The notes under the pieces were generated by a model. The model worked only from the letters and a program-made list of their open reading frames with translations, did not search any database and was not told where the DNA came from. Below are positions 17,729 to 26,639 of a stretch of 64,000 nt of DNA, in pieces. This DNA comes from PALSA-1004 sp963829085. GTDB taxonomy: Bacteria > Pseudomonadota > Gammaproteobacteria > Burkholderiales > SG8-41. The translations under genes were made by a program, and so were the position numbers. Position 1 is the stretch's first letter, and each line of letters begins with the position of its first letter. The stretch is taken from the NCBI GenBank assembly GCA_963829085.1, contig CAWHHJ010000014.1, positions 1-64,000 on the forward strand, in the 5' to 3' direction.

Positions 17729-18883
17729 TTAGCTTTGTACCGCACGCAAGGCATCGACAAGTTTTGCGACGTCCGCCTCGCTATGTGCCGCAGACAGGGA
17801 CACACGCAGCCTCGCAGTGCCAGGTGCAACGGTCGGCGGTCGAATGGCCGGTACCTCTATGCCCATTGCTGATAGCGCCGCCGACACATGCAATGTTTGT
17901 TCATTGCCGCCGATGATCAGCGCTTGAATCGGCGTATTCGAAGGCAGTAATTTCCAGCGCGTAGACTTAACGCCGTCGGTGAACTGTCTGATGAGCTGCT
18001 CCAGCCGATCGCGCCGCCAGGACTCGCTGGCGATGATGGTCAAGCTCTCGAGCAGCGCATGCGCCAGTAACGGCGGCGTCGCTGTCGTATAGATGTAGGT
18101 CCGTGCGCGCTGAACAAGCGTCTCCACAAGGTCGCTTTCGCCTGCGACGAACGCGCCGCACACACCCCCAGCTTTTCCCAAGGTCGCCATGTAAATGATG
18201 CGCGGCGATCCAACGCCAAAGTGCTGCAGAGCGCCGCCGCCCGTCGCGCCAAGCACGCCGAATCCGTGCGCATCGTCGAGCATCAGCCAGGCGTCGTAGC
18301 GATCGCACAGCGCTACGAGTTGCGGCACGCGAGCGATGTCGCCATCCATGCTGAATACAGCGTCGGTTACCACGAGCTTGCGGCGCGCCGGCGTTGCTGC
18401 AAGCAACTGCTCGAGTGCTCCGAGATCGCCGTGCGCGTAGCGCTTGAATTGCGCCCGGGACAACAATGCCGCGTCATTCAACGACGCGTGATTGAGTCGA
18501 TCCGCAAACACGGCGTCATCGCGTCCGACCAGTGCTGTCACGACGCCGATGTTAGCCATATAACCTGTCGAGAACAGCAACGCACGCGGCAGCCCGACGA
18601 ATTGTGCAAGCGCCTGCTCGAGCGAATGATGAGCGGACATATGTCCGGTGATCAAATGCGAAGCGCCCGCGCCGACGCCATACCGTGCAGCGCCTTCGGT
18701 CGCTGCGGCTACGAGGCGCGGATCCGACGCGAGTCCGAGATAATCATTGCTGCAGAATGCGACTACCTCGCGGCCGTCGACCACGATGTGTGCGTTCTGC
18801 GCGCCCGCAATAACACGACGCCGCCTCTTCAGCCCCTTGCTTTCGAGGGCGACCAGGTCAGCGCCCAAGTCGGCGGGCAACAT
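17729..18883 (-). CDS. bioF: 8-amino-7-oxononanoate synthase
   Basis: PLP enzyme condensing pimeloyl-ACP with alanine. Features: FCSNDYLGLA near 43-52, GAGASHLITGH at 71-81, LDDAHGFGVLG at 202-212 and the PLP lysine K237 in MATLGKAGG. 384 residues, normal. 123 bp separate its stop from bioH and 87 bp separate it from bioB; I see no terminator in either gap, so a single transcript is likely. Confidence 0.95.
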   Translation of the reverse strand: MLPADLGADLVALESKGLKRRRRVIAGAQNAHIVVDGREVVAFCSNDYLGLASDPRLVAAATEGAARYGVGAGASHLITGHMSAHHSLEQALAQFVGLPRALLFSTGYMANIGVVTALVGRDDAVFADRLNHASLNDAALLSRAQFKRYAHGDLGALEQLLAATPARRKLVVTDAVFSMDGDIARVPQLVALCDRYDAWLMLDDAHGFGVLGATGGGALQHFGVGSPRIIYMATLGKAGGVCGAFVAGESDLVETLVQRARTYIYTTATPPLLAHALLESLTIIASESWRRDRLEQLIRQFTDGVKSTRWKLLPSNTPIQALIIGGNEQTLHVSAALSAMGIEVPAIRPPTVAPGTARLRVSLSAAHSEADVAKLVDALRAVQS

Positions 18884-18970
18884 AATGGAAGTAAGGATCC
18901 TGGTGCTGCGGTGGCTAAGTAGGTGCGACTCAACGCGCGACGTGCGCTTGCAAAATCACGAACCTGCGCG

Positions 18971-19966
18971 TTAGACGGCACCTGTCATCGGAGATATCCC
19001 AAGTTTCTGCATGAGTACACGATCACGCTCCGCTTGGGGGTTAGCCGTCGTTAGCAGTCTGTCACCATAGAAGATCGAATTGGCACCCGCGAAAAAGCAT
19101 AGGGCCTGTATGCCGTCCGGCATATCCTCGCGTCCAGCCGATAAGCGCACCATTGCCTTGGGCATCGCAATGCGCGCGCACGCGATCGTGCGCACGAATT
19201 CGAAATGATCAAGCGCATCCGTTCCGTTGAGCGGCGTGCCTTCGACCTGAACCAGATTATTTATGGGCACGCTTTCCGGATATGGATCGAGATTCGCCAG
19301 TTGCGCAATGAGGGCTGCGCGCGTGCGCCGGGTCTCGCCCATACCAACAATGCCGCCGCAACACACATGAATGCCGGCACCACGCACCCTGTCGAGCGTG
19401 TCAAGCCGGTCCTGCTGAGTACGGGTCGAGATGATTTGTCCGTAGAATTCCGGCGCCGTATCCAGATTGTGATTGTAATAATCGAGACCGGCGGTTTTCA
19501 GTTGCTCCGCCTGGCCGTCTTTTAACATGCCCAGTGTGGCGCACGTCTCAAGCCCGAGTGCGCGCACCGCCTTAACCATATCGATCACACGGTCGAGATC
19601 GCGCTGCTTCGGCGTGCGCCACGCGGCTCCCATGCAGAAGCGGGTCGCGCCCTGCTCTTTAGCCGCCTGCGCCGCACATACAACGTCACCGATATCGAGC
19701 AACTCTTCATTTGCAACGTTGGTGTGGTAGCGCGCCGCCTGAGGGCAATAGCCGCAGTCTTCCGGGCAGCCTCCCGTCTTAATGGACAATAACGTCGAAA
19801 GTTGCACCGCATTCGCATCGAAGTGCTCTCTGTGCACGTTGTGTGCACGCAGCAACAGATCGTTCAAAGGTAGCGCGATCAAGCGTACGACCTCATCGAC
19901 CGTCCAATGCCCATGCCCTTTGTCGGCAGCCGGCAGTGCAGGCGCGTTATCGGTATAGGAATCCAT
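18971..19966 (-). CDS. bioB: Biotin synthase
   Basis: Radical SAM enzyme inserting sulfur into dethiobiotin. The [4Fe-4S] cysteines C67, C71 and C74 lie in GGCPEDCGYCPQ; auxiliary cluster residues occur in FCMGAAW, ETCATLGML and VCCGGIVGMGE. 331 residues. First gene of the biotin run; only 40 bp separate its ATG from comF on the other strand, so any divergent promoter is compact. I see no clear BirA operator. Confidence 0.96.
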   Translation of the reverse strand: MDSYTDNAPALPAADKGHGHWTVDEVVRLIALPLNDLLLRAHNVHREHFDANAVQLSTLLSIKTGGCPEDCGYCPQAARYHTNVANEELLDIGDVVCAAQAAKEQGATRFCMGAAWRTPKQRDLDRVIDMVKAVRALGLETCATLGMLKDGQAEQLKTAGLDYYNHNLDTAPEFYGQIISTRTQQDRLDTLDRVRGAGIHVCCGGIVGMGETRRTRAALIAQLANLDPYPESVPINNLVQVEGTPLNGTDALDHFEFVRTIACARIAMPKAMVRLSAGREDMPDGIQALCFFAGANSIFYGDRLLTTANPQAERDRVLMQKLGISPMTGAV

Positions 19967-20006
19967 CTAAATACTTTCAGGCAAGTGTGAAAACTTCTGT
20001 GCTTTC

Positions 20007-20747
20007 ATGCGCTTCGCATCTTCAGTGATCGCTCGCTCCTTGTCAAACCGGACGCGGGCTGTTTTGAACACCTGTGCGCGGCTTGTCCAGGCTGCACTGC
20101 CCCAGCACTGCATTTTATGCAGCGCCGGCACGGCGGGTCGTGCCGTGTGCGACGCGTGCTATACAAAACTGCCGTGGCTGCCGGCATTGCACTGTCCGCA
20201 ATGTGCGCTGCCAACACAGAGTGAAAGTCTTTGCGGTGCATGCTTGAGTGATCCGCCGCGCTTCGACGCGGTCAGAGCCGCATTCATATACGAGTGGCCG
20301 CTTGCGCCGCTTATTCACCATTACAAGTACGCGGGCAATCTTGCGCTCGCCCGCTTTTTCGCCCATGCATTCACTGCGTCAATCAAGGCTCCGGTGGACG
20401 CTATCATCCCAATGCCGCTGTCACCGCAGCGCCTTCGCGAGCGCGGATTTAATCAAGCAGTCGAGATAGCGCGCGAGGTGAGCAGCGTCACTGGCATCGC
20501 GCTACTGAGCGGCGCTTGCCGCCGCGTGCGCGACAGCACGCCGCAGGCAGGTCTTCCTTGGAGTGCGCGAGCTAAGAACATCCGCGGCGCTTTCGTCTGT
20601 GATATCGACCTGTCGGGAAAGCGCGTCGCGGTTCTCGATGATGTCCTGACCACCGGCTCGACGCTTAACGAGATCGCGCGCAATCTGCGCAAGGCGGGCG
20701 CGATGGAAGTTCACGGTTGGATGATGGCGCGCACGCTCCCACGCTAG
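20007..20747 (+). CDS. ComF family phosphoribosyltransferase-like protein
   Basis: N-terminal zinc finger (HCILCSAG, VCDACY, HCPQCALP, LCGACL) followed by a type I PRTase fold: QRLRERGFNQAVEIAR and the PRPP loop VAVLDDVLTTGSTL. 246 residues. In naturally transformable bacteria ComF assists handling of incoming single-stranded DNA; in most species the role is unclear. Divergent from bioB, a common betaproteobacterial arrangement. Confidence 0.9.
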   Translation: MRFASSVIARSLSNRTRAVLNTCARLVQAALPQHCILCSAGTAGRAVCDACYTKLPWLPALHCPQCALPTQSESLCGACLSDPPRFDAVRAAFIYEWPLAPLIHHYKYAGNLALARFFAHAFTASIKAPVDAIIPMPLSPQRLRERGFNQAVEIAREVSSVTGIALLSGACRRVRDSTPQAGLPWSARAKNIRGAFVCDIDLSGKRVAVLDDVLTTGSTLNEIARNLRKAGAMEVHGWMMARTLPR

Positions 20748-20980
20748 AAATGTGGGCGACGACCACGCGCGCGTGTCCGCTGTGACGGTTGATAACTGTA
20801 TTGCAGCATCGCCGTATCACTCGCTATAACTTCTTATGACTGATTCTCGATCTCCGCAGAATCGGATGTTGTCCGCGTTTACTGGCTCTCACCTCGTTGC
20901 CGGTATGTACTCTGCAATCGTCGTCAGGAATGCAGCGTCGGCGTGTAGAGAGCGCGACGCTTTTGCGATGGGGTAGCTAC

Positions 20981-21445
20981 ATGTTCGAGATTGTCTTGTT
21001 CGAGCCTGAGATTCCGCCCAACACTGGAAACATCATGCGGCTGGCGGCGAACACCGGCTGCCGACTGCATCTCGTGCGGCCGCTTGGATTTTCACTCTCG
21101 AACAAACAGCTTGCCCGAGCAGGGATGGATTACCGGGCCGGCATCGATTACGCGGTACATGATGACTGGCCGAAGTTCTTGTCAGCGCGTAGCTCCGCGC
21201 GCATGTTCGCTATCACAACGCGTGGCGCTACGCGCTATGACCAAGTGCGGTATGAACGCGGCGACACGTTCGTGTTTGGTCCAGAGACACGCGGGCTACC
21301 CTTGGAAGTTCTCGACGGATTTGCTGCAGGCGCGCGCGTGCGAGTGCCGATGGTGCCGGGTAGCCGCAGTTTAAATATAGCGAACGCCGTCGCAGTTGTC
21401 GTTTTCGAGGCTTGGCGTCAACACGGATTTGCTCAGGGCGAGTAA
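20981..21445 (+). CDS. trmL: tRNA (cytidine/uridine-2'-O)-methyltransferase TrmL
   Basis: SPOUT-class enzyme that methylates the wobble nucleotide of tRNA-Leu. Family motifs: MFEIVLFEPEIPPNTGNIMR at the start, FVFGPETRGLP and IPM-type VPMVPGSRSLNIANAVAV forming the trefoil knot. 154 residues. Start at 20981 has a GGGG stretch upstream and matches the family N-terminus. Confidence 0.93.
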   Translation: MFEIVLFEPEIPPNTGNIMRLAANTGCRLHLVRPLGFSLSNKQLARAGMDYRAGIDYAVHDDWPKFLSARSSARMFAITTRGATRYDQVRYERGDTFVFGPETRGLPLEVLDGFAAGARVRVPMVPGSRSLNIANAVAVVVFEAWRQHGFAQGE

Positions 21446-21792
21446 GCACTAACAGTCGCCAAATCTCGCCGGACCTGACAAAGTTGTGCCGCCAATACAC
21501 CTAGGCGGCTGAATTTCATCAGCTTTATCGGTCCTACAGCTGTGATTTCGGTCACGCTAGCGGTGTTTCGCCAGCCTTAGGTCAAGCGCACTCGCCCGCT
21601 GTACAAGTGTTTGAATTGACGCTTGTTATTGGGCTCTCGGTTGAAAAGGCCGCCTACTCATCTCTAGCCGCATTGCAATAAGCACAACGGACCAATGGCG
21701 CACCCTAGCGTCCTGGTACACCGCTTGCGTTGGGTAGGACATGCACCGACGGAGGTCCGGCGGTAGTTAAAACCGAGAGGGGAGTCCCGAAC
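21446..21792 (+). other. Intergenic leader of the chaperone-usher operon, no gene seen
   Basis: 347 bp without a convincing frame on either strand. It must hold the operon promoter, but I do not find a good sigma70 pair; TTGACG near 21616 has no matching -10. A GGGGAG ribosome-binding site ends the region, 6 bp before the first pilin ATG. Confidence 0.5.
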
Positions 21793-22305
21793 ATGAAAAC
21801 GAAAGCAACTGCACTTCAGTATACCGCGCTCGCATCCATAGTGATGGCGAGCATTGGCATCACGATGTCTTCGACAGCATTCGCCGGCGGCACAACCTCA
21901 CTGACTGTAAACGCGAAGATTTCCGGCGTTTGCAAAGTGACCGCCGCACCTGCAACGCTTGATTTCGGCACCATAGATCCTTCGGGCGGCGCCAATGCAA
22001 CCGCATCCACAACGTTCACGATGAAATGCAGCAACGGTACAACATCAACGGCGGCGTCCGATGACGGTGGCCTTAATTTCTCGGGCACGAAACGCTTGCA
22101 GCACACTGTTGCGGGCAATTTTCTTGGTTACGCGATCGCATATAGCAATGACACCGGTTTTTCGGGCGCCGGCTTCGGTGGCGCTACGGCGTCCCAAACT
22201 GTCACGATTAACGGTACGATCACTCCGGCGCAGTACGGCAGCGCGCTCGCTACGACCGGCGTGCAGGTTTACAGCGACACTGTGACAATCACGGTTAATC
22301 CGTAA
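21793..22305 (+). CDS. Spore coat U domain pilin, Csu-type major subunit
   Basis: 170 residues: signal peptide (cleavage after STAFA), then a spore-coat-U domain with paired cysteines (GVCKVTAAP and MKCSNG) and the hallmark LDFGTIDPSG and DDGGLNFSG. The C-terminal YSDTVTITVNP is the usual end strand. Homologous to CsuA/B-type archaic pilins built by donor-strand exchange. A GGGGAG site 6 bp ahead fixes the start. First gene of the pilus operon. Confidence 0.9.
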   Translation: MKTKATALQYTALASIVMASIGITMSSTAFAGGTTSLTVNAKISGVCKVTAAPATLDFGTIDPSGGANATASTTFTMKCSNGTTSTAASDDGGLNFSGTKRLQHTVAGNFLGYAIAYSNDTGFSGAGFGGATASQTVTINGTITPAQYGSALATTGVQVYSDTVTITVNP

Positions 22306-22330
22306 ACACGTTTATGGCAGAATGCACGGC

Positions 22331-22820
22331 ATGAAAGCTTGCTTTCTCGCCGTGCTTGCCATTGGCGTGTCGCTGCACTCGCCAATTACTTGGCCCGCAG
22401 GATCAAACAGCCTGAGTATGCAATCCACAGTCATCGGGACCTGCAAGGTAACTACTCCGCCCGGTTTGCTGAATTTCGGCTCGATCGACCCCTCGGGCAA
22501 AAGCAACGTCACGACCTCCACGACGTTCGCAATAAAATGCACTAAAGCTACGGTATCGACGGCGGCGACCGATGACGGCGGCTTGAATTTTTCCGGTTCG
22601 AAGCGCATGAAACACTCGGTCAATCCAACAGCGTTTCTGCCTTATTCGGTGAGCTATAGCGGCGACGCCGGCTTTACGGGCCAGGGATTCGGACCTGGCG
22701 CGCCGGCTCAGACCGTCACCGTGAACGGTACGGTTACACCTGCGCAATTTCAGAATGCTCTGGTGACATCGGCGGGACAGGTGCTACAGCGATACCGTCA
22801 CAATTACTGTCAATCCTTGA
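22331..22820 (+). CDS. Spore coat U domain pilin, second subunit (frame break near 22784)
   Basis: Close paralogue of the preceding gene: signal peptide, GTCKVTTPPGLLNFGSIDPSG split over the same cysteine pair, DDGGLNFSGSKRMKHSV. The true end YSDTVTITVNP is present in another frame; an extra C at about 22784 shifts reading and would otherwise append a junk tail to 22852. I annotate to the restored TGA at 22820, about 163 residues. An alternative ATG at 22322 adds three residues. Confidence 0.85.
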
Positions 22821-22915
22821 ACAGGCTGCCGACGACTGTTCATCGTCTTTGATCGCACGCGGTGCCCGCCACTCCCAACGTTGGGGTGCGCGATGATAGG
22901 GGAATGGAAATCAGA

Positions 22916-23683
22916 ATGGCATATACAGCGCCTGTCCGGAACATGCGCGGACTCATCGTGGCCGCCGCAGCAGTTTGCACACTTGTCCCGGCCACCTGCA
23001 TTGCCGGTGTATTCAGTATCTCGCCGATTCGGCTTGACCTCGATCGCCAGAATAAGACCGACAGCATCACGGTCAGCAACGACGAGCCTGAACGCAAAAT
23101 GGAGATGCAGCTAAAGCTGGTGGAATGGACGCAGGACTCGAAAGGCAACGACGTGTATGTCGACAGCAACGATCTCGTTTTTTTTCCCCGGATCTTCAGC
23201 ATCGACAAACAGGATCAGCGCGTCGTTCGCGTGGGACTCAAAGTGCCGTCCGCCACGAACGAAAAATCTTATCGACTGTTCATCGAGGAACTGCCTCCAC
23301 AGGCCGAGCCCGGCAAGAAGGGCGCGCAAGTATTGTTTGTACTGCGCTTCGGCGTACCGGTTTTCGTGCGTCCTGACAAAGAGCAGTTGTCCGGATCGAT
23401 CGAGGCGATTGAAGCGACGCCGACGGCGGCACTGATTATGGTCAGGAATACCGGGAACCAGAATTTTCAGATTCAGTCCCTCAATGTCAGCGCGGGCACG
23501 GCCTACACAAAAGAAATCGTCGGCGGCTACGTGCTTGCAGGAGCATCCAAACAGATCACGGCTCAAATTCCAGCTGATACGTGCAAGAAGCTCGACAAGG
23601 TCCAGATCGTCATGAAGACGGATCGTATTGGAACGGTCGAGCGCACATTCGACTGGGATACCAGTCGCTGCGATTCCAAGTAA
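22916..23683 (+). CDS. Periplasmic pilus chaperone (PapD/CsuC-like)
   Basis: Two-domain Ig-fold chaperone with signal peptide (AAAAVCTLVPATCIAG). Landmarks: FSISPIRLDLDRQNKTDSITVSN (G1-strand side), the FFPRIFSIDKQDQRVVRVGL core and SYRLFIEELPP, the typical chaperone signature. About 255 residues. Archaic-type chaperones carry such sequences. Start is uncertain among 22904 and 22916; the latter has better ribosome-binding spacing. Confidence 0.88.
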   Translation: MAYTAPVRNMRGLIVAAAAVCTLVPATCIAGVFSISPIRLDLDRQNKTDSITVSNDEPERKMEMQLKLVEWTQDSKGNDVYVDSNDLVFFPRIFSIDKQDQRVVRVGLKVPSATNEKSYRLFIEELPPQAEPGKKGAQVLFVLRFGVPVFVRPDKEQLSGSIEAIEATPTAALIMVRNTGNQNFQIQSLNVSAGTAYTKEIVGGYVLAGASKQITAQIPADTCKKLDKVQIVMKTDRIGTVERTFDWDTSRCDSK

Positions 23684-23725
23684 GCGAGGGCGAGCCAACT
23701 GAACCCCGCGCAGCATCGCCGGCAG

Positions 23726-26096
23726 GTGACCGCGGCGGCCGCGCTATCTCTACTGACCCTCTGCTTTCAGGCGGCTTTCGCTCAAAACGCCCCTGGCCCA
23801 TCCGCCGTTCCGCAGCCTTCGTTGAAGCCGCCTGCAACAATCCGCGCGGACCAGCCGATTCAACTCGTTGTCAATGCACGCTTGAACAGCGTCCGCAAAG
23901 GCGATTTTGTTGTCTATATGACGCGCGACGGCGACTTTCTGTTGCTCCAGCAGGACCTCGTGAATATGGGCGTGCCACGGCCCGTTGGCCGCAATATCGA
24001 AGTTGCGGGGGAAACCGTGGTCTCGCTGAGATCGATCGTCGGCGCCGAGTTCAGCTTCAACGAGAAAACCCTGACTCTTGAGATACAACTTCCGGCAAGC
24101 ATGCTGGAGGACCAGAATCTCAATCTCGGGGCGACTCTGCCTACGGTGCCGATTCAACCGCGAACGGCAGGCGGGTTTCTGAATTACCGGCTCGGCTATG
24201 CACATTCGCAAAGCGGATTTGAAGCGTTCAACGGCGCAACCGAGCTTGGCATCAACATCGGCAAGTTTCTTTTCCTCGACAACCATACGTTCACCACTGC
24301 TGAATCGCAGTACCGTTCAGTAAGGCTGCAGACGCAACTGCTGTATGACGAACCCGACCAGTTGCGCCGGTGGACGCTCGGCGACACTTTCGCTTCATCG
24401 GGTGACCTCGGCAGTACCGTCAATCTCGGCGGAATCAGCGTTACAAAGCTATACCAGATCAATCCATACTTCATTAAAACGCCGTTGGCGTCGTTTGCAG
24501 GTGCGGTGACCGCACCATCAACGGTAGACGTATACATGAACGGGGCGCGTGTACAGTCGCAGACGGTGGCCCCGGGAAATTTCTCGTTACAGAACCTCAA
24601 TGCCTACAACGCGACCGGCCTGCGTAATGTTGAAGTGGTGATAAGAGACGCGTTTGGACGCGAACAATACGTTGCCTTCCCCTATTTCTTTTCGGAACAA
24701 TTGCTCGCGAAGGGTCTCGATGAATACAGCTACAACGCGGGCTTCATTCGTAACAATTTCGGCGTCACAAGCAACGATTACGGCACCGCAGCGTTGTCCG
24801 GATTTTATCGCTACGGACTCAGCGACACGCTCACGCTCGGCGTTGGAGGAGACGCTACACGCGACCACATCAACCTGGGCCCTCGCGCGTCATTCAATAC
24901 CGTCAAGGCGGGCGTCATAACCGCAGCACTTTCAGCAAGTCATGACCGCGACGTCACTTCCAGGTCGGGACTGGCGGGGACCGTCAATCACACGTATATC
25001 GCTGGTCCGTTTAGTTCGCAGCTATTCGTGCGCCGCTTGACTGAGGATTATTCAGTCCTTGGTATCGACGCTGTGGACAAACCAAAGCTACAAGGCTCGG
25101 CGTCGGTCAGCTACGGTAATCGACTCGCCGGTACGTTCAGTTTGAGCTACGCGATACAGACCGCATTTAGCGGCGTTAATGATCAGCACTCGACGACAGT
25201 CGGGTACTCCCGCACACTATTTAGAAATGTCTCGCTCGTAGCGAATGTAAGCCGTGTCAACGCCGATACGAGTGGATATGCCGCGTTCGTTGGTCTTTCA
25301 ATCTTTGGTGCGAACGGGCACACCGCGAGTGCGAGTCACTTCAAGGGCAAAGATGGAGACATTGCAGATCAGTTGCAGTATGCGAAGACGCCGCCTATCG
25401 GCGAAGGTCTGGGCTATCGTGTATTCACTCAGCGCTCGGTAAGTGCGGGCGCGGTCAGCGAGACGATCTCGCCGTTTGTCCAATACAACGCGCGCAACGC
25501 CATACTCACCGCCGAAGGCACAAGTTTCGTCAATGGCGGGGGCGGGGGCGCTGACTTTTACCAGCTTGCGGTGACCGGCGCGGCCGTTTACATTGGCAAC
25601 GATTTTTATCTCAGTCGCCCTGTCAATGACAGTTTTGGAGTGGTGAATATCGAGCCAGCCGCTTGCCGGTGTGCGCGTGCTCAAAAGCAATGCAGAAGTC
25701 GGCGTCACTGACGCTAAGGGAGCCGTGTTTATCCCGAATCTCGGTTCTTACCAGGTAAATGAGGTCGCGATTCAACCGAAAGATATTCCGCTTGATTACG
25801 AGCTCAGCCATTCAGCACAGAAAATGCGTCCGCCATTCAGGGCGGGCAGCGTCGCGCGGTTCGATCTACGCCGGATACGCGCCGTTTCCGGCACGTTGAA
25901 GCTGCGCAGTGACGGCGTCCTGACTCCGCTCGAAAACTATAAATTCGTGTTGGACGGCACAGCGGGCACTGCCCAGATCAGTACCATCCGCGACGGCAAT
26001 TTCTACATAGAAAATCTCATTCCCGGACGCTATTCTGCCGAGCTGAATGTCGACGACAAAAGGTGCAGGGTGGAAGCTGTCAGTTCCGGACACTAA
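23726..26096 (+). CDS. Outer membrane pilus usher, Csu/archaic type (frame break near 25655)
   Basis: GTG start, signal peptide ending AAFAQ, N-terminal domain with VVYMTRDGDFLLLQQDLVNMG, then the 24-strand barrel with usher stretches such as PSTVDVYMNGARV and VVIRDAFGREQYVAFPYF. At about 25655 an extra C breaks the sense; the C-terminal plug/CTD (QPLAGVRVLKSNAEVG, VPNLGSYQ-type segment, FVLDGTAG) continues in another frame to 26096. About 790 residues in all. No ATG is available upstream, so GTG is used. Secretes the flanking pilins. Confidence 0.9.
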
Positions 26097-26128
26097 TGAA
26101 ATCGTAACGGACCTAGGAGATCTCATCT

Positions 26129-26638
26129 GTGAACGCATACCTTAAGATTGCCGTGCTCATGCTGTTGCTGTCTGCGTCAGGCGTTGCGCGTGCAAGTCTG
26201 TCGTGCACACTGCCGGGCGGCGTGTCACTCAACTTCGGCAACTACGATGACACTTCCACGTCAAATACCGACGTGTCGACGACGTTTACGGTGAGCTGTT
26301 GCCGCAATCCGCCTGGCAGTAACGATACGCTGAGTGTAGCGTTAGGTCCCAGCACGAATTCCACTGCCGCGAACAGGATTACGACGCGACAGATGAAAAA
26401 CACTGTAAATGCCGATCGTATGACCTACCAACTTTACTCGGGATCGTTCGGTGGCACTATATGGGGTGACGGAGTGATTGGCGGCTCCGTCGTCACACAG
26501 GCGATCAGCACAAACACCAACTGTCCGGGATCCACCGTGTTCACCGTAAACTCAGCGATCTTCGGGCGTATAGCGCCACAGCAAGCGGTCAGCGCAGGAA
26601 CCTATAGCGACAGTTTGACCATCAGTATCCTGCCGTGA
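26129..26638 (+). CDS. Spore coat U domain protein, probable minor or tip pilin
   Basis: 169 residues from a GTG with an AGGAGA site 9 bp upstream. Signal peptide (SGVARA), then a divergent spore-coat-U domain: LNFGNYDDTS, VSCCRNPPG, RQMKNTVNADRMTYQLY, and YSDSLTISILP at the end. Position after the usher matches the tip gene csuE, but csuE-type adhesins have two domains and this has one. Its stop is 1 bp from the convergent gene on the other strand. Confidence 0.85.
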   Translation: MNAYLKIAVLMLLLSASGVARASLSCTLPGGVSLNFGNYDDTSTSNTDVSTTFTVSCCRNPPGSNDTLSVALGPSTNSTAANRITTRQMKNTVNADRMTYQLYSGSFGGTIWGDGVIGGSVVTQAISTNTNCPGSTVFTVNSAIFGRIAPQQAVSAGTYSDSLTISILP

Positions 26639-26639
26639 C

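Noticed and set aside
19967..20006. BirA operator between bioB and comF
   Set aside because: No sequence resembling the BirA inverted repeat is visible in the 40-bp gap.
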